Origin: Candidatus Thorarchaeota archaeon
GTDB taxonomy: Archaea; Asgardarchaeota; Thorarchaeia; Thorarchaeales; Thorarchaeaceae
DNA length: 6,970 nucleotides
Assembly (NCBI GenBank): GCA_016840245.1
Contig: JAEOST010000547.1
Span: 1 to 6,970, forward strand
Direction of reading: 5' to 3'
Numbering within the stretch: the first letter of the stretch is position 1; the number at the start of each line of letters is the position of its first letter. The translations under genes were made by a program, and so were the position numbers. The notes beneath the pieces were generated by a model, which was given only the letters and a program-made list of their open reading frames with translations, was not told where the DNA came from and ran no database searches. Shown piece by piece: positions 1-5,606 of the stretch.

Positions 1-702
1 AGACTACTCGAGCTTGAGATTGGAATGGTTATTCTATTGATTGGTGTAATAGAGTATCTAAACTGGTATTTCGAATCTCTAGGATTGTTGATTCAGATTA
101 GTGACATCTTCGCAGCTATGGTATTTGGTTATTTAGTACGATCACGAATTAGTCATGATAACGAACAAGTTCCCGAACTGCTTGAACGTGTGATGGCTCC
201 TGTGGTGATGATCTTCTTTGTCATGGTTGGGGGTAGAATGGTGCAACTTCTAACCAGCTGTGAAACCATCTTTCTGATTATCATTGCCGCAGCTCTGTAT
301 CTTGGTGGTAGAACGTTTGGAAAGTACTTCGGCACTTCAATTGGAGGGAGAATTGTAAACGAAGTTCCTGCAATTCAGAAATATCTAGGCCGGTGCCTCC
401 TATGTCAGGCTGGAGTGGCTCTCGGTCTGTCGTTTATCATTGAAGAGACCTTTGTTGAGTTGGGCGGCGATGCTCAGACAATGGGTGTGCTTATCCTCGG
501 AGTTGTTGCCCTTTCAACTATGATTCTAGAACTGATAGGACCAATGGCTGTGAGGCGAAGTCTGATGTCTGCAAATGAATGTCCTGCGTGTCGTGATGCA
601 TTTGATTCTAATGAGGACACACTTCTAGACGTTTCTGATGAAAAAACTCATCACAGGTTAGATAATGATGAGTATAATTCTGAAGAGGATGATGAAATAT
701 AG
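1..702 (+). CDS. CPA2-type cation:proton antiporter (Kef/NhaP-like), 3' part
   Basis: The reading frame is open from base 1, so the start lies left of the window and only about the last 233 residues are visible. This is the C-terminal half of a PF00999 Na+/H+ exchanger domain, a membrane protein that exchanges Na+ or K+ for protons. Counting from the Met at base 25, hydrophobic helices lie near residues 1-20, 25-40, 57-77, 81-96, 122-140 and 152-173. Family landmarks are the FFVMVGGRM segment (64-72), the LGRCLLCQAGVALGLSFI stretch (121-138; compare the usual 'aLlpqaGvAlgla') and ELIGPMAVRRSL (169-180), typical of the end of COG0475-like antiporters. After this comes a cytoplasmic tail of about 45 residues with one CPAC pair (186-189) and a strongly acidic end. 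The ion cannot be assigned because the core catalytic helices are largely outside the window. The family call is firm; the subfamily is inferred. Confidence 0.82.
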   Translation, partial: RLLELEIGMVILLIGVIEYLNWYFESLGLLIQISDIFAAMVFGYLVRSRISHDNEQVPELLERVMAPVVMIFFVMVGGRMVQLLTSCETIFLIIIAAALYLGGRTFGKYFGTSIGGRIVNEVPAIQKYLGRCLLCQAGVALGLSFIIEETFVELGGDAQTMGVLILGVVALSTMILELIGPMAVRRSLMSANECPACRDAFDSNEDTLLDVSDEKTHHRLDNDEYNSEEDDEI

Positions 703-750
703 AACTGATTTCCGGCAAATTAACAAAGACCTCTTACAACATCTAAACTC

Positions 751-1044
751 ATGACAGATGACAAGTGTATCCGTGATGAACCCTGGGACATTCTATGTCG
801 CGTTGTAAAACAGGAAGGAAACTGTGCAGCAGGTCATAAGATCGGAGATGAAGTGCTCTTCACAGCGGATGAGGTCAAAGGTAAGATCTGCATCAGTGCA
901 ATGTACTCAATGTTACCAAAGATCTATGCTATGATGCATAATGCAAAATTCCCTTGGTTGGATGACCAGTGTGTAGCTTCGCATGCCTGTCCTGACGGAT
1001 TCAATCCGTTGATGTACGAGCTACATCGTGTTCCGCGTGAATAA
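751..1044 (+). CDS. TIGR04076 family protein
   Basis: This 97-residue soluble protein fits the TIGR04076 family, whose members are about 80-100 residues long and have no established function. The match rests on spaced motifs: a C-x-V-V strand followed by GNCAAGHKIGDE (residues 23-34; family form 'G.C..GHk.GD'), a central ISAMYSMLPKIYAMM helix (48-62), FPW (67-69) and the ending ACPDGFNPLMYEL (79-91; family form 'CPD..NPv.fel'). Cys6, Cys16, Cys25, Cys47, Cys74 and Cys80 could include metal ligands or redox thiols, but that is inference. It starts 48 bases after the antiporter. No Shine-Dalgarno sequence precedes the ATG; an AAATTAAC stretch at 717-724 is a weak TATA candidate for a leaderless transcript, and read-through from the antiporter is equally possible. 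Its stop codon lies one base from the stop of the convergent zinc-ribbon gene. Confidence 0.82.
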   Translation: MTDDKCIRDEPWDILCRVVKQEGNCAAGHKIGDEVLFTADEVKGKICISAMYSMLPKIYAMMHNAKFPWLDDQCVASHACPDGFNPLMYELHRVPRE

Positions 1045-1045
1045 A

Positions 1046-1408
1046 TCAAACGTCCTCAATCACATCACGGAAAGGGTCTTCCTCGGGGTCCATGAGAGGT
1101 GCAAAGGCTCCCTTAAGGTCCTCCAGGACTGCATCCGCCTCAGGACGGTTCGACATAACTGGAGCAATTCTACCGTACCATCCACAGTCGATGCAATAGA
1201 ATGCTGGTTGGAATGAACCAGGAAATATCCCAAGGTCATGGGCAGAAGTAAGGTCGATCAACCTTGGACTCTTACAGATAGGACAGATTGGAAGGTCTGC
1301 GGTTATTCCCTTTCGCTTCAGTCTGTCAAGAGCCTCTCGAACTATCTTAAGTCTACGAAGTTCGCTCAGTTCTCTTTCAGTCAGTTGTCCAGTGAGAGTT
1401 TCAGACAT
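1046..1408 (-). CDS. zinc-ribbon protein, uncharacterised
   Basis: I do not recognise a named family for this 120-residue soluble protein. Residues 1-35 form a charged, probably helical region rich in Arg, Lys, Glu and Leu. Two knuckles, CPIC (42-45) and CIDC (72-75), are 26 residues apart and form a likely four-cysteine zinc ribbon; the GWYGR after the second knuckle is common in such ribbons. The C-terminal end (100-120) is acidic. The ATG start is supported by a Shine-Dalgarno match (GGTGA on the minus strand) four bases upstream. Zinc ribbons of this kind are frequent in archaeal nucleic-acid-binding or protein-interaction proteins, but nothing here fixes the role. The gene is transcribed toward the TIGR04076 gene and away from the membrane-bound winged-helix gene. 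Confidence 0.72.
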   Translation of the reverse strand: MSETLTGQLTERELSELRRLKIVREALDRLKRKGITADLPICPICKSPRLIDLTSAHDLGIFPGSFQPAFYCIDCGWYGRIAPVMSNRPEADAVLEDLKGAFAPLMDPEEDPFRDVIEDV

Positions 1409-1412
1409 TCTT

Positions 1413-1417
1413 TCACC
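1413..1417 (-). promoter_or_regulatory. Shine-Dalgarno site of the zinc-ribbon gene
   Basis: On the minus strand the sequence reads GGTGA, then four bases, then ATG (1408-1406). It complements the conserved TCACC near the 3' end of archaeal 16S rRNA. It decides the start codon of the minus-strand gene and shows that this genome uses some leadered mRNAs. Confidence 0.6.
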
Positions 1418-1438
1418 ATCCTCTCGTTGATGATATGC

Positions 1439-1454
1439 AGTTATACCCCTTTTG
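1439..1454 (-). promoter_or_regulatory. candidate TATA/BRE promoter for the zinc-ribbon gene
   Basis: Read on the minus strand, a purine run (AAAAGGGG) is followed by GTATAACT, resembling a BRE plus TATA box. The TATA centre is near 1442, so initiation about 25 bases downstream would fall near 1416-1418. That would give a leader of roughly ten bases holding the Shine-Dalgarno site. The match is modest and the spacing is tight. Confidence 0.4.
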
Positions 1455-1528
1455 AAACGACACGAATTGCACTACTGTTGGAGTTGGATTCATAAGTCTT
1501 GATGTCCCCGTACCGTCAGTGTTGTCAT

Positions 1529-2017
1529 ATGACGCGCGCCAGAGACCGGATCAAACGACTGGACATCATTCTAGTCATAGTTTCTCTGGCAACACTGTCT
1601 TTCGCGCTATGGATTTGGATATCCGCCATGCCCATCGCTCGTGAGATAGTATTTCTAGCAGCCACAATCGCTCTAGTGATCTCACTGGTTCTCATCATCA
1701 ATGTGGCCATTCTTGTAGTCATCAGACTTCAGAGAAGGGTTTCTGATCTAGAGGACATGATGACCTCCACTGAGCCCCCAGCAGCGGCTCCAGAGAAAGT
1801 GGTAGTTGTCACATTGACCAACACTGAACGAAGAATCATCAATCGTCTTGAGGAGAATGATGGTCAGATGACCCAAGACGAACTGCGTCGTGCCACTGGA
1901 CTGAGCAAGTCTACTCTTAGTGTAACCCTCTCCACACTCGAGCGGAAATCTCTGGTGAGTAGGGTTGAGAGTGGACGGACCAAAATCGTTGTTCTAAAAC
2001 AGAAAGTGACACGTTGA
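1529..2017 (+). CDS. membrane-tethered MarR-like winged-helix regulator (putative)
   Basis: The protein has 162 residues from the ATG at 1529. TTG (1499) and ATG (1502) further upstream would add 10 or 9 residues; I prefer 1529 because MTRARDRIKRLD is a natural basic cytoplasmic lead-in, but no Shine-Dalgarno or convincing TATA box settles it. Two hydrophobic helices lie at about residues 12-33 and 38-67, followed by a charged juxtamembrane helix (70-80) and a Pro/Ala-rich linker (TEPPAAAPEK). The last 70 residues form a winged-helix domain: TNTERRIINRLEEN (helix 1), MTQDELRRATGLSKSTLS (helix-turn-helix, with GLSKSTL as the recognition-helix start), TLERKSLVSRVESGRTKIVVL (helix and wing). This resembles the MarR/ArsR-like wHTH domains widespread in archaea. 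Expected role: DNA binding from the inner membrane face, perhaps in response to envelope state. The reading frame ends in tandem stops (TGA TAG). The target is unknown; the surface-protein gene directly downstream is a candidate. Confidence 0.78.
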   Translation: MTRARDRIKRLDIILVIVSLATLSFALWIWISAMPIAREIVFLAATIALVISLVLIINVAILVVIRLQRRVSDLEDMMTSTEPPAAAPEKVVVVTLTNTERRIINRLEENDGQMTQDELRRATGLSKSTLSVTLSTLERKSLVSRVESGRTKIVVLKQKVTR

Positions 2018-2101
2018 TAGACCCTATCGAACGGTCGTAAACAGTCTTGAACCCCAAAATCTCGAAATAAGGTCTCATAACCCTTTTTCCAACCCAACAT
2101 T

Positions 2102-2110
2102 GAACGGTTC
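2102..2110. promoter_or_regulatory. short palindrome next to the surface-protein promoter, possible operator
   Basis: GAACGGTTC is a perfect palindrome with four-base arms around one central base. It lies just upstream of the purine-rich BRE position and TATA element at 2112-2130. GAACGGT also occurs at 2029-2035, 73 bases upstream, about seven helical turns away. A bound regulator is possible but unproven, and a nine-base palindrome can occur by chance. Confidence 0.25.
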
Positions 2111-2111
2111 A

Positions 2112-2130
2112 CAGAAAACTGCTATTATAC
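2112..2130 (+). promoter_or_regulatory. candidate TATA/BRE promoter of the surface-protein gene
   Basis: A purine-rich CAGAAAA is followed by TATTATAC at 2123-2130. Initiation about 25 bases downstream would fall near 2150, giving a leader of about 30 bases before the ATG at 2180. The element abuts the in-frame ATG at 2132, which would therefore lie upstream of the transcript; this argues for the downstream start. Confidence 0.5.
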
Positions 2131-2179
2131 TATGGATCGCTTTCTTTTCTTGTGCTTTGAAACTCGAGCTGAAAGAACG

Positions 2180-3994
2180 ATGAAAGCTAAAATTGCCCAA
2201 TTCACTGTTATGGCGTTGCTGACCAGTCTAGCAATCACTGGAATCGGAATGCAACTCCCTCTTGTTCAAGGGAATCCATTCACTCCGAATCAGATTGTAA
2301 GCCCATTTACTGAGATGCAACCAGGAGTATATGTAGCATGGGAATGGTGGAATGAATCCGGAAGTGATTATTTAGTTCCAATAGATCCTGGATACTATAC
2401 TGACACAAACGCCACAGAGCGAGGATACGAATACATCGCGGAATACTATGTAGAAGACATCTTTGGAACTAACTATACCATCACTGAGAGCAGTTTCTAC
2501 AACTGGTCCTCTTCGTGGGCCTTCTCTCATCTCCTCGTTGTGATCCTTCTCGATCCTGATGCTTCTTACATGGCTTGGATGGCAAGTCAGGGTGATGTCA
2601 CAGATCTCTGGAGCATATACTGGATACCTGAAGGAGGAGCTCTCTCTGGTGATGAGGTATTCATCTACTCCTCCTTCTACTATAACGAGTATAACGATAG
2701 CTCCTACTATCATGCCGACTATCAATGGACCTATGAAGACGGTCTCTCAGTCGATCCAAACATGGTCATTCCTAATCTGACTGAAGATTACCAATGGGCC
2801 TCATACATGAACGAGACCTATGAGTACGACTATGATTGGAACTACAGTGGGTTCGGATATGACGTGAACGAAATGTTCCGAACTGACGACACAGAAGAGT
2901 GGATGCAACACTACTTCTCTGGTCTCAGTGTGTTCAACGACAAGAATGACAACGGGATAATGGACCTTGTCTATGATGAGGTTGAATATGATTGGGACGG
3001 AGATGGCGTGGTCGATTGGGTAAGTACTGAACTGAATCGGACGGCATCCGAACTCATCTATGACTTCTATGCTGACAATGCAGAAGTGGGAGAGATCGTC
3101 ACACCTCAGATCAATGCAGACAACCAGATTGAGTGGAGTGCTGAGGTCGTTGACATTGATGGTAACCTTGTAGAATACTATCCGGTCAACATCTGCTATT
3201 GTGATATCTGGCCACCCATCGACACAGTTGACCAAGAGTCTGTTCCAGTGAACATTGAGGCTGTTGAACTCACCTTCCGGTTTGAAACCACGAATGAAGC
3301 CGCTGTCATTAAGATTGATCAATATGTCGGAGACTTCACGGATCCCATTACTGGACTCATCCCTGATGAGCTGGAGGGTCTTGGACTTACGCTGAACTAT
3401 TGGAGCTCATTCTCCAGTTACACGATTGTTCCTGAGGTACCAATTGAACCAGTGCCCGTTGACCCGACCGACCCAATTGGTATTAATGGAACAGGATACG
3501 AAGAAATGCCGCCCACCACCGAACCTTCAGAACCTGTGTACGTCGAAGCCCCCACAGACGCTCTTGAAACCTCAGAGGTTGCAGACGGATTCATACGGTT
3601 CTCTGAAGAGCAAACCCTTCGTTCAACAGTGGAGTTTGGAGGTACCTATGTCTGGGGTAGAGATGGAGCTACCTACGACGTGGGAACTGTCTTCATGCCT
3701 ATGTACTTCTATGACTACTATGGAGGAGTACGTGCAACTGCAAATGAACTGACATCTGCAGTAAGCGACTATGGCTTTTGGCAGTCCTCCTACTACGCCT
3801 CGTGCTATGCGAACTGGGATGGCTACTCAATAACTCACGACCCAATCTTCTCAGTATTTCCGATGACTGCACCATTTGCTGCAAGCGCCCAAATATCCGG
3901 TCTTATTGGTTCTTCAGTTGTTGTTGGTGTCCTTGGTGTGGTCGCAATCTCAGTGGTATGTGTGAGAATAAATAATGAGAGGAAAGTGAAGTAA
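2180..3994 (+). CDS. secreted, C-terminally anchored surface protein with calcium-loop motifs
   Basis: This 604-residue protein has no recognised family. I chose ATG 2180 because it begins directly with a signal peptide (MKAK, then a hydrophobic core up to about residue 28, probable cleavage near LVQG). The in-frame ATG at 2132 adds 16 residues and abuts the likely TATA box. In numbering from 2132, the ectodomain (50-580) is very rich in Tyr, Trp, Asp, Glu and Ser and carries ten N-x-S/T sequons (N74, 93, 114, 124, 188, 215, 227, 237, 302, 452). Two calcium-loop motifs are close together: DKNDNGIMD (270-278) and DWDGDGVVD (287-295), the second an exact DxDxDGxxD as in dockerin or thrombospondin type-3 loops. 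A Pro/Glu/Thr-rich linker spans about 433-475. A helix at 587-610 followed by RINNERKVK anchors the C-terminus. No catalytic motif is visible. Likely an envelope or S-layer-associated glycoprotein; exact role unknown. The gene ends at a strong hairpin terminator. Confidence 0.8.
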   Translation: MKAKIAQFTVMALLTSLAITGIGMQLPLVQGNPFTPNQIVSPFTEMQPGVYVAWEWWNESGSDYLVPIDPGYYTDTNATERGYEYIAEYYVEDIFGTNYTITESSFYNWSSSWAFSHLLVVILLDPDASYMAWMASQGDVTDLWSIYWIPEGGALSGDEVFIYSSFYYNEYNDSSYYHADYQWTYEDGLSVDPNMVIPNLTEDYQWASYMNETYEYDYDWNYSGFGYDVNEMFRTDDTEEWMQHYFSGLSVFNDKNDNGIMDLVYDEVEYDWDGDGVVDWVSTELNRTASELIYDFYADNAEVGEIVTPQINADNQIEWSAEVVDIDGNLVEYYPVNICYCDIWPPIDTVDQESVPVNIEAVELTFRFETTNEAAVIKIDQYVGDFTDPITGLIPDELEGLGLTLNYWSSFSSYTIVPEVPIEPVPVDPTDPIGINGTGYEEMPPTTEPSEPVYVEAPTDALETSEVADGFIRFSEEQTLRSTVEFGGTYVWGRDGATYDVGTVFMPMYFYDYYGGVRATANELTSAVSDYGFWQSSYYASCYANWDGYSITHDPIFSVFPMTAPFAASAQISGLIGSSVVVGVLGVVAISVVCVRINNERKVK

Positions 3995-4002
3995 TTGAAA
4001 CC

Positions 4003-4035
4003 GGGAGCGGACCACCGCTCCCACCTTTTTCTTTT
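4003..4035 (+). terminator. hairpin plus T-tract terminator after the surface-protein gene
   Basis: GGGAGCGG (4003-4010) pairs perfectly with CCGCTCCC (4015-4022) around an ACCA loop. TTTTTCTTTT follows at 4026-4035. It begins eight bases after the stop codon. The T-tract alone would fit archaeal oligo-T termination; the GC-rich stem makes it look like a bacterial intrinsic terminator. Confidence 0.8.
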
Positions 4036-4096
4036 GGTAAGTTCTTCAATGCCAATTCTAAAAAAGATAGTAACATAGAACTATCGAGTGGTCAGA

Positions 4097-4582
4097 ATGA
4101 ATGATCTTGAGAATTTCCAGTTGGCTGTAAAGAGTGTCAGACAATGGCGTGAAATGGAAATAAAACTGCTCACAGAGGCTGGTTGTGATGATCTTTGTTA
4201 TCGCCCTAGCAACGGCATGTCATCTTATGGCTGGTTATTGGCCCATCAGGCCGCCATCTATGACTTCTCGGTGAATATGCTTATTGAGCAGGGTCCTCCA
4301 ATGAATCCTGAACTGTTCGAACTATACCGACCAGGTACAACAGGGGAATGGTCAAACACTCCGCTCAATGAAATTCAGAAATACTACGATACAACAGAAG
4401 CAAACCTACTCGAGTGGGTGAAGAACGCCCAACCTGATGACTTTGATAGAGTCATCGAAAAGGGACCATCATTCTTTGTGGGCATGACCAACAGAGAGGC
4501 ATTGATCAATGCTTTCACCCATCTGAGCTATCACTCTGGACACTTGGCCGCTCTTCGTAGAGACTGGGAGAAAACAAGATAG
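4097..4582 (+). CDS. DinB-like four-helix metal-binding protein
   Basis: The protein has 161 residues from ATG 4097; a GTG at 4088 in the same frame would add three residues and neither start has a clear Shine-Dalgarno site. Length and pattern fit the DinB/YfiT superfamily of four-helix bundles, which bind a divalent metal through three histidines. Counting from 4097, the likely ligands are His50 (in WLLAHQAAIYDF), His142 and His146 (in FTHLSYHSGHLAAL, matching the usual 'H..yHrGq' end of the family); His149 is an extra nearby histidine. The middle carries the usual helix (LNEIQKYYDTTEANLLEW, 90-107) and a loop before the last helix. In bacteria some family members are thiol transferases or damage-inducible proteins of unknown role; no substrate can be named here. 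It is a single gene, bounded by the terminator at 4003-4035 and the promoter at 4710. Confidence 0.72.
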   Translation: MNDLENFQLAVKSVRQWREMEIKLLTEAGCDDLCYRPSNGMSSYGWLLAHQAAIYDFSVNMLIEQGPPMNPELFELYRPGTTGEWSNTPLNEIQKYYDTTEANLLEWVKNAQPDDFDRVIEKGPSFFVGMTNREALINAFTHLSYHSGHLAALRRDWEKTR

Positions 4583-4667
4583 ACCTGAATAAAGTGCAAT
4601 GGACTGACTAATTTTACGTCTTATCTCATTTATGAAGTCAATGAATTCCCCGCAAAAGTCAAGTCTC

Positions 4668-4689
4668 CCTTTTGATTTATGTCAAAAGG
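4668..4689. repeat. inverted repeat upstream of the TspO-like gene
   Basis: CCTTTTGA (4668-4675) and TCAAAAGG (4682-4689) are perfect complements around a TTTATG spacer. No T-tract follows on either strand, and the repeat ends about 20 bases before the TATA box at 4710. It could be an operator or a weak transcript-end hairpin for the DinB-like gene. A further CAAAAG lies at 4653-4658. Confidence 0.45.
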
Positions 4690-4702
4690 AAATGAGGCTA
4701 AC

Positions 4703-4719
4703 GTGAAGGTTTATATATT
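4703..4719 (+). promoter_or_regulatory. strong archaeal BRE/TATA promoter of the TspO-like gene
   Basis: A purine-rich GTGAAGG (4703-4709 region) precedes TTTATATATT at 4710-4719, the closest match in the window to the archaeal TATA consensus. Initiation about 25 bases downstream of its centre falls at about 4738-4741, right at the first ATG of the gene. Transcription is therefore expected to be leaderless or to have only a ten-base leader. Confidence 0.8.
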
Positions 4720-4737
4720 AAATATAGTTAAGGACCT

Positions 4738-5562
4738 ATGGGAGTTTTCATGACAAATAACTACAAGAAATTCCAAATCATAAACATCATCGCAATAATC
4801 TTCACAATAGCGGTGAATGCTCTATCTAACATTCTGCTCTTTGGAGGAGTGAACACAGGAGAGGCAGCTGATAGGTTCTTCAGCTACTTCACCCCTGCTG
4901 GCTATGTATTCTCAATCTGGAGTATCATCTACACACTTCAAATCATATTCATAGCATACCAGGCACGGACAAGTCAGGTCAATGAAGAATACCTTGGAAG
5001 AATTGGCTACTTGTACCTGATTAGTGGTTTCTTCAATGTCACATGGCTGATTGCTTTCCATTTTGCTGTTGACACAACGATCTTGCTATTACTAACTGAA
5101 CCATTGATGCTTGGAATCCTTGTCACACTTCTGTACACCTACGTCAGACTAGAGATAGGAGTGTCCGAAGTACCACTTAGTCAGAAGATTGCAGTACATC
5201 TACCCGTCAGTGTCTATGTTGGCTGGATCTCTGTTGCAACAATTGCTAACACAGCGTCAGTGTTCAATGAGTACCTCACAATCCCCTTGGATGTTCAGTA
5301 CCTTTGGACCGCACTCGTGTTGGTTGTAGCTCTATTACTCGCTATCCTCATGCTTGTGATGCGAAGAGATATCGCATACAGTCTCGTTGTAGTCTGGGCT
5401 GCGATAGGAATCTACGCTAAATGGACGACCATTGAAGTAATACCTCTGATCTATTGGACTGCTTTGATTGTGGCCATAGTTATTCTTGTCGCCATAATCA
5501 TCATTCCGCTTGTCAAGCGGAAGAATCCAGTAGACTATTACCGAGTACAAAATCTAGAGTAA
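4738..5562 (+). CDS. TspO/MBR-related (tryptophan-rich sensory) membrane protein
   Basis: The protein has 274 residues from ATG 4738; ATG 4750 gives 270 and has a GGGAG Shine-Dalgarno match five bases before it, so the true start is ambiguous. About eight hydrophobic helices are visible, near residues 13-36, 54-76, 90-110, 113-136, 150-172, 186-208, 213-227 and 236-259. The first five follow the TspO plan: YFTPAGYVFSIWSIIY (50-65; family form 'f.P.g.vF.ivW..lY'), FFNVTWLIAFHF (98-109; 'lN..W...FF') and PVSVYVGWISVATIAN (156-171; 'P.l.W..fA..lN'). Classical TspO proteins have about 160 residues and five helices; this belongs to the longer branch, usually annotated as tryptophan-rich sensory protein, with extra C-terminal helices. 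TspO proteins bind porphyrins and sterol-like ligands; ligand and role here are unknown. It has its own promoter and terminator, so it is probably monocistronic. Confidence 0.78.
   Translation: MGVFMTNNYKKFQIINIIAIIFTIAVNALSNILLFGGVNTGEAADRFFSYFTPAGYVFSIWSIIYTLQIIFIAYQARTSQVNEEYLGRIGYLYLISGFFNVTWLIAFHFAVDTTILLLLTEPLMLGILVTLLYTYVRLEIGVSEVPLSQKIAVHLPVSVYVGWISVATIANTASVFNEYLTIPLDVQYLWTALVLVVALLLAILMLVMRRDIAYSLVVVWAAIGIYAKWTTIEVIPLIYWTALIVAIVILVAIIIIPLVKRKNPVDYYRVQNLE
4740..4744 (+). promoter_or_regulatory. Shine-Dalgarno match for the alternative start at 4750
   Basis: GGGAG sits five bases before ATG 4750 and overlaps the first codons after ATG 4738. If transcription starts at or just after 4738, this element would favour the downstream start. 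If the transcript is leaderless at 4738, the upstream ATG would be used. Confidence 0.5.
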
Positions 5563-5570
5563 ACAACTGT

Positions 5571-5603
5571 GGTGAGAGGTTAATCCTCTCACCTCTCTTA
5601 TTC
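5571..5603 (+). terminator. hairpin terminator between convergent genes
   Basis: GGTGAGAGG (5571-5579) pairs perfectly with CCTCTCACC (5585-5593) around a TTAAT loop. A pyrimidine-rich TCTCTTATTCTTTC follows on the plus strand. An alternative, mutually exclusive stem pairs GAGAGGT (5574-5580) with ACCTCTC (5591-5597). It lies in the 44-base gap between the TspO-like gene and the minus-strand gene. Downstream T-richness is better on the plus strand, so it chiefly serves the TspO-like gene but could act both ways. Confidence 0.72.
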
Positions 5604-5606
5604 TTT

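Noticed and set aside
1028..1495. Two plus-strand open frames (1028-1216 and 1238-1495) opposite the zinc-ribbon gene
   Set aside because: Low-complexity translations without motifs, whereas the minus strand has paired CxxC knuckles and a Shine-Dalgarno site.
2132..2179. In-frame upstream start ATG 2132 for the surface protein, adding 16 residues
   Set aside because: It abuts the likely TATA element, lies upstream of the expected transcript start, and would put charged residues before a standard signal peptide that begins at 2180.
2372..2725. 117-codon open frame on the minus strand inside the surface-protein gene
   Set aside because: It is antisense to a well-supported gene, lacks a start signal, and its composition follows from the compositionally biased Tyr/Asp-rich coding strand.
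2801..3322. 173-codon open frame on the minus strand inside the surface-protein gene
   Set aside because: It has no family resemblance, Shine-Dalgarno or promoter; the long opening is explained by the codon bias of the gene on the plus strand.
4668..4689. Inverted repeat as an intrinsic terminator for the DinB-like gene
   Set aside because: It starts 86 bases after the stop codon, has an A/T-rich stem and no T-tract downstream; an operator reading is at least as likely.
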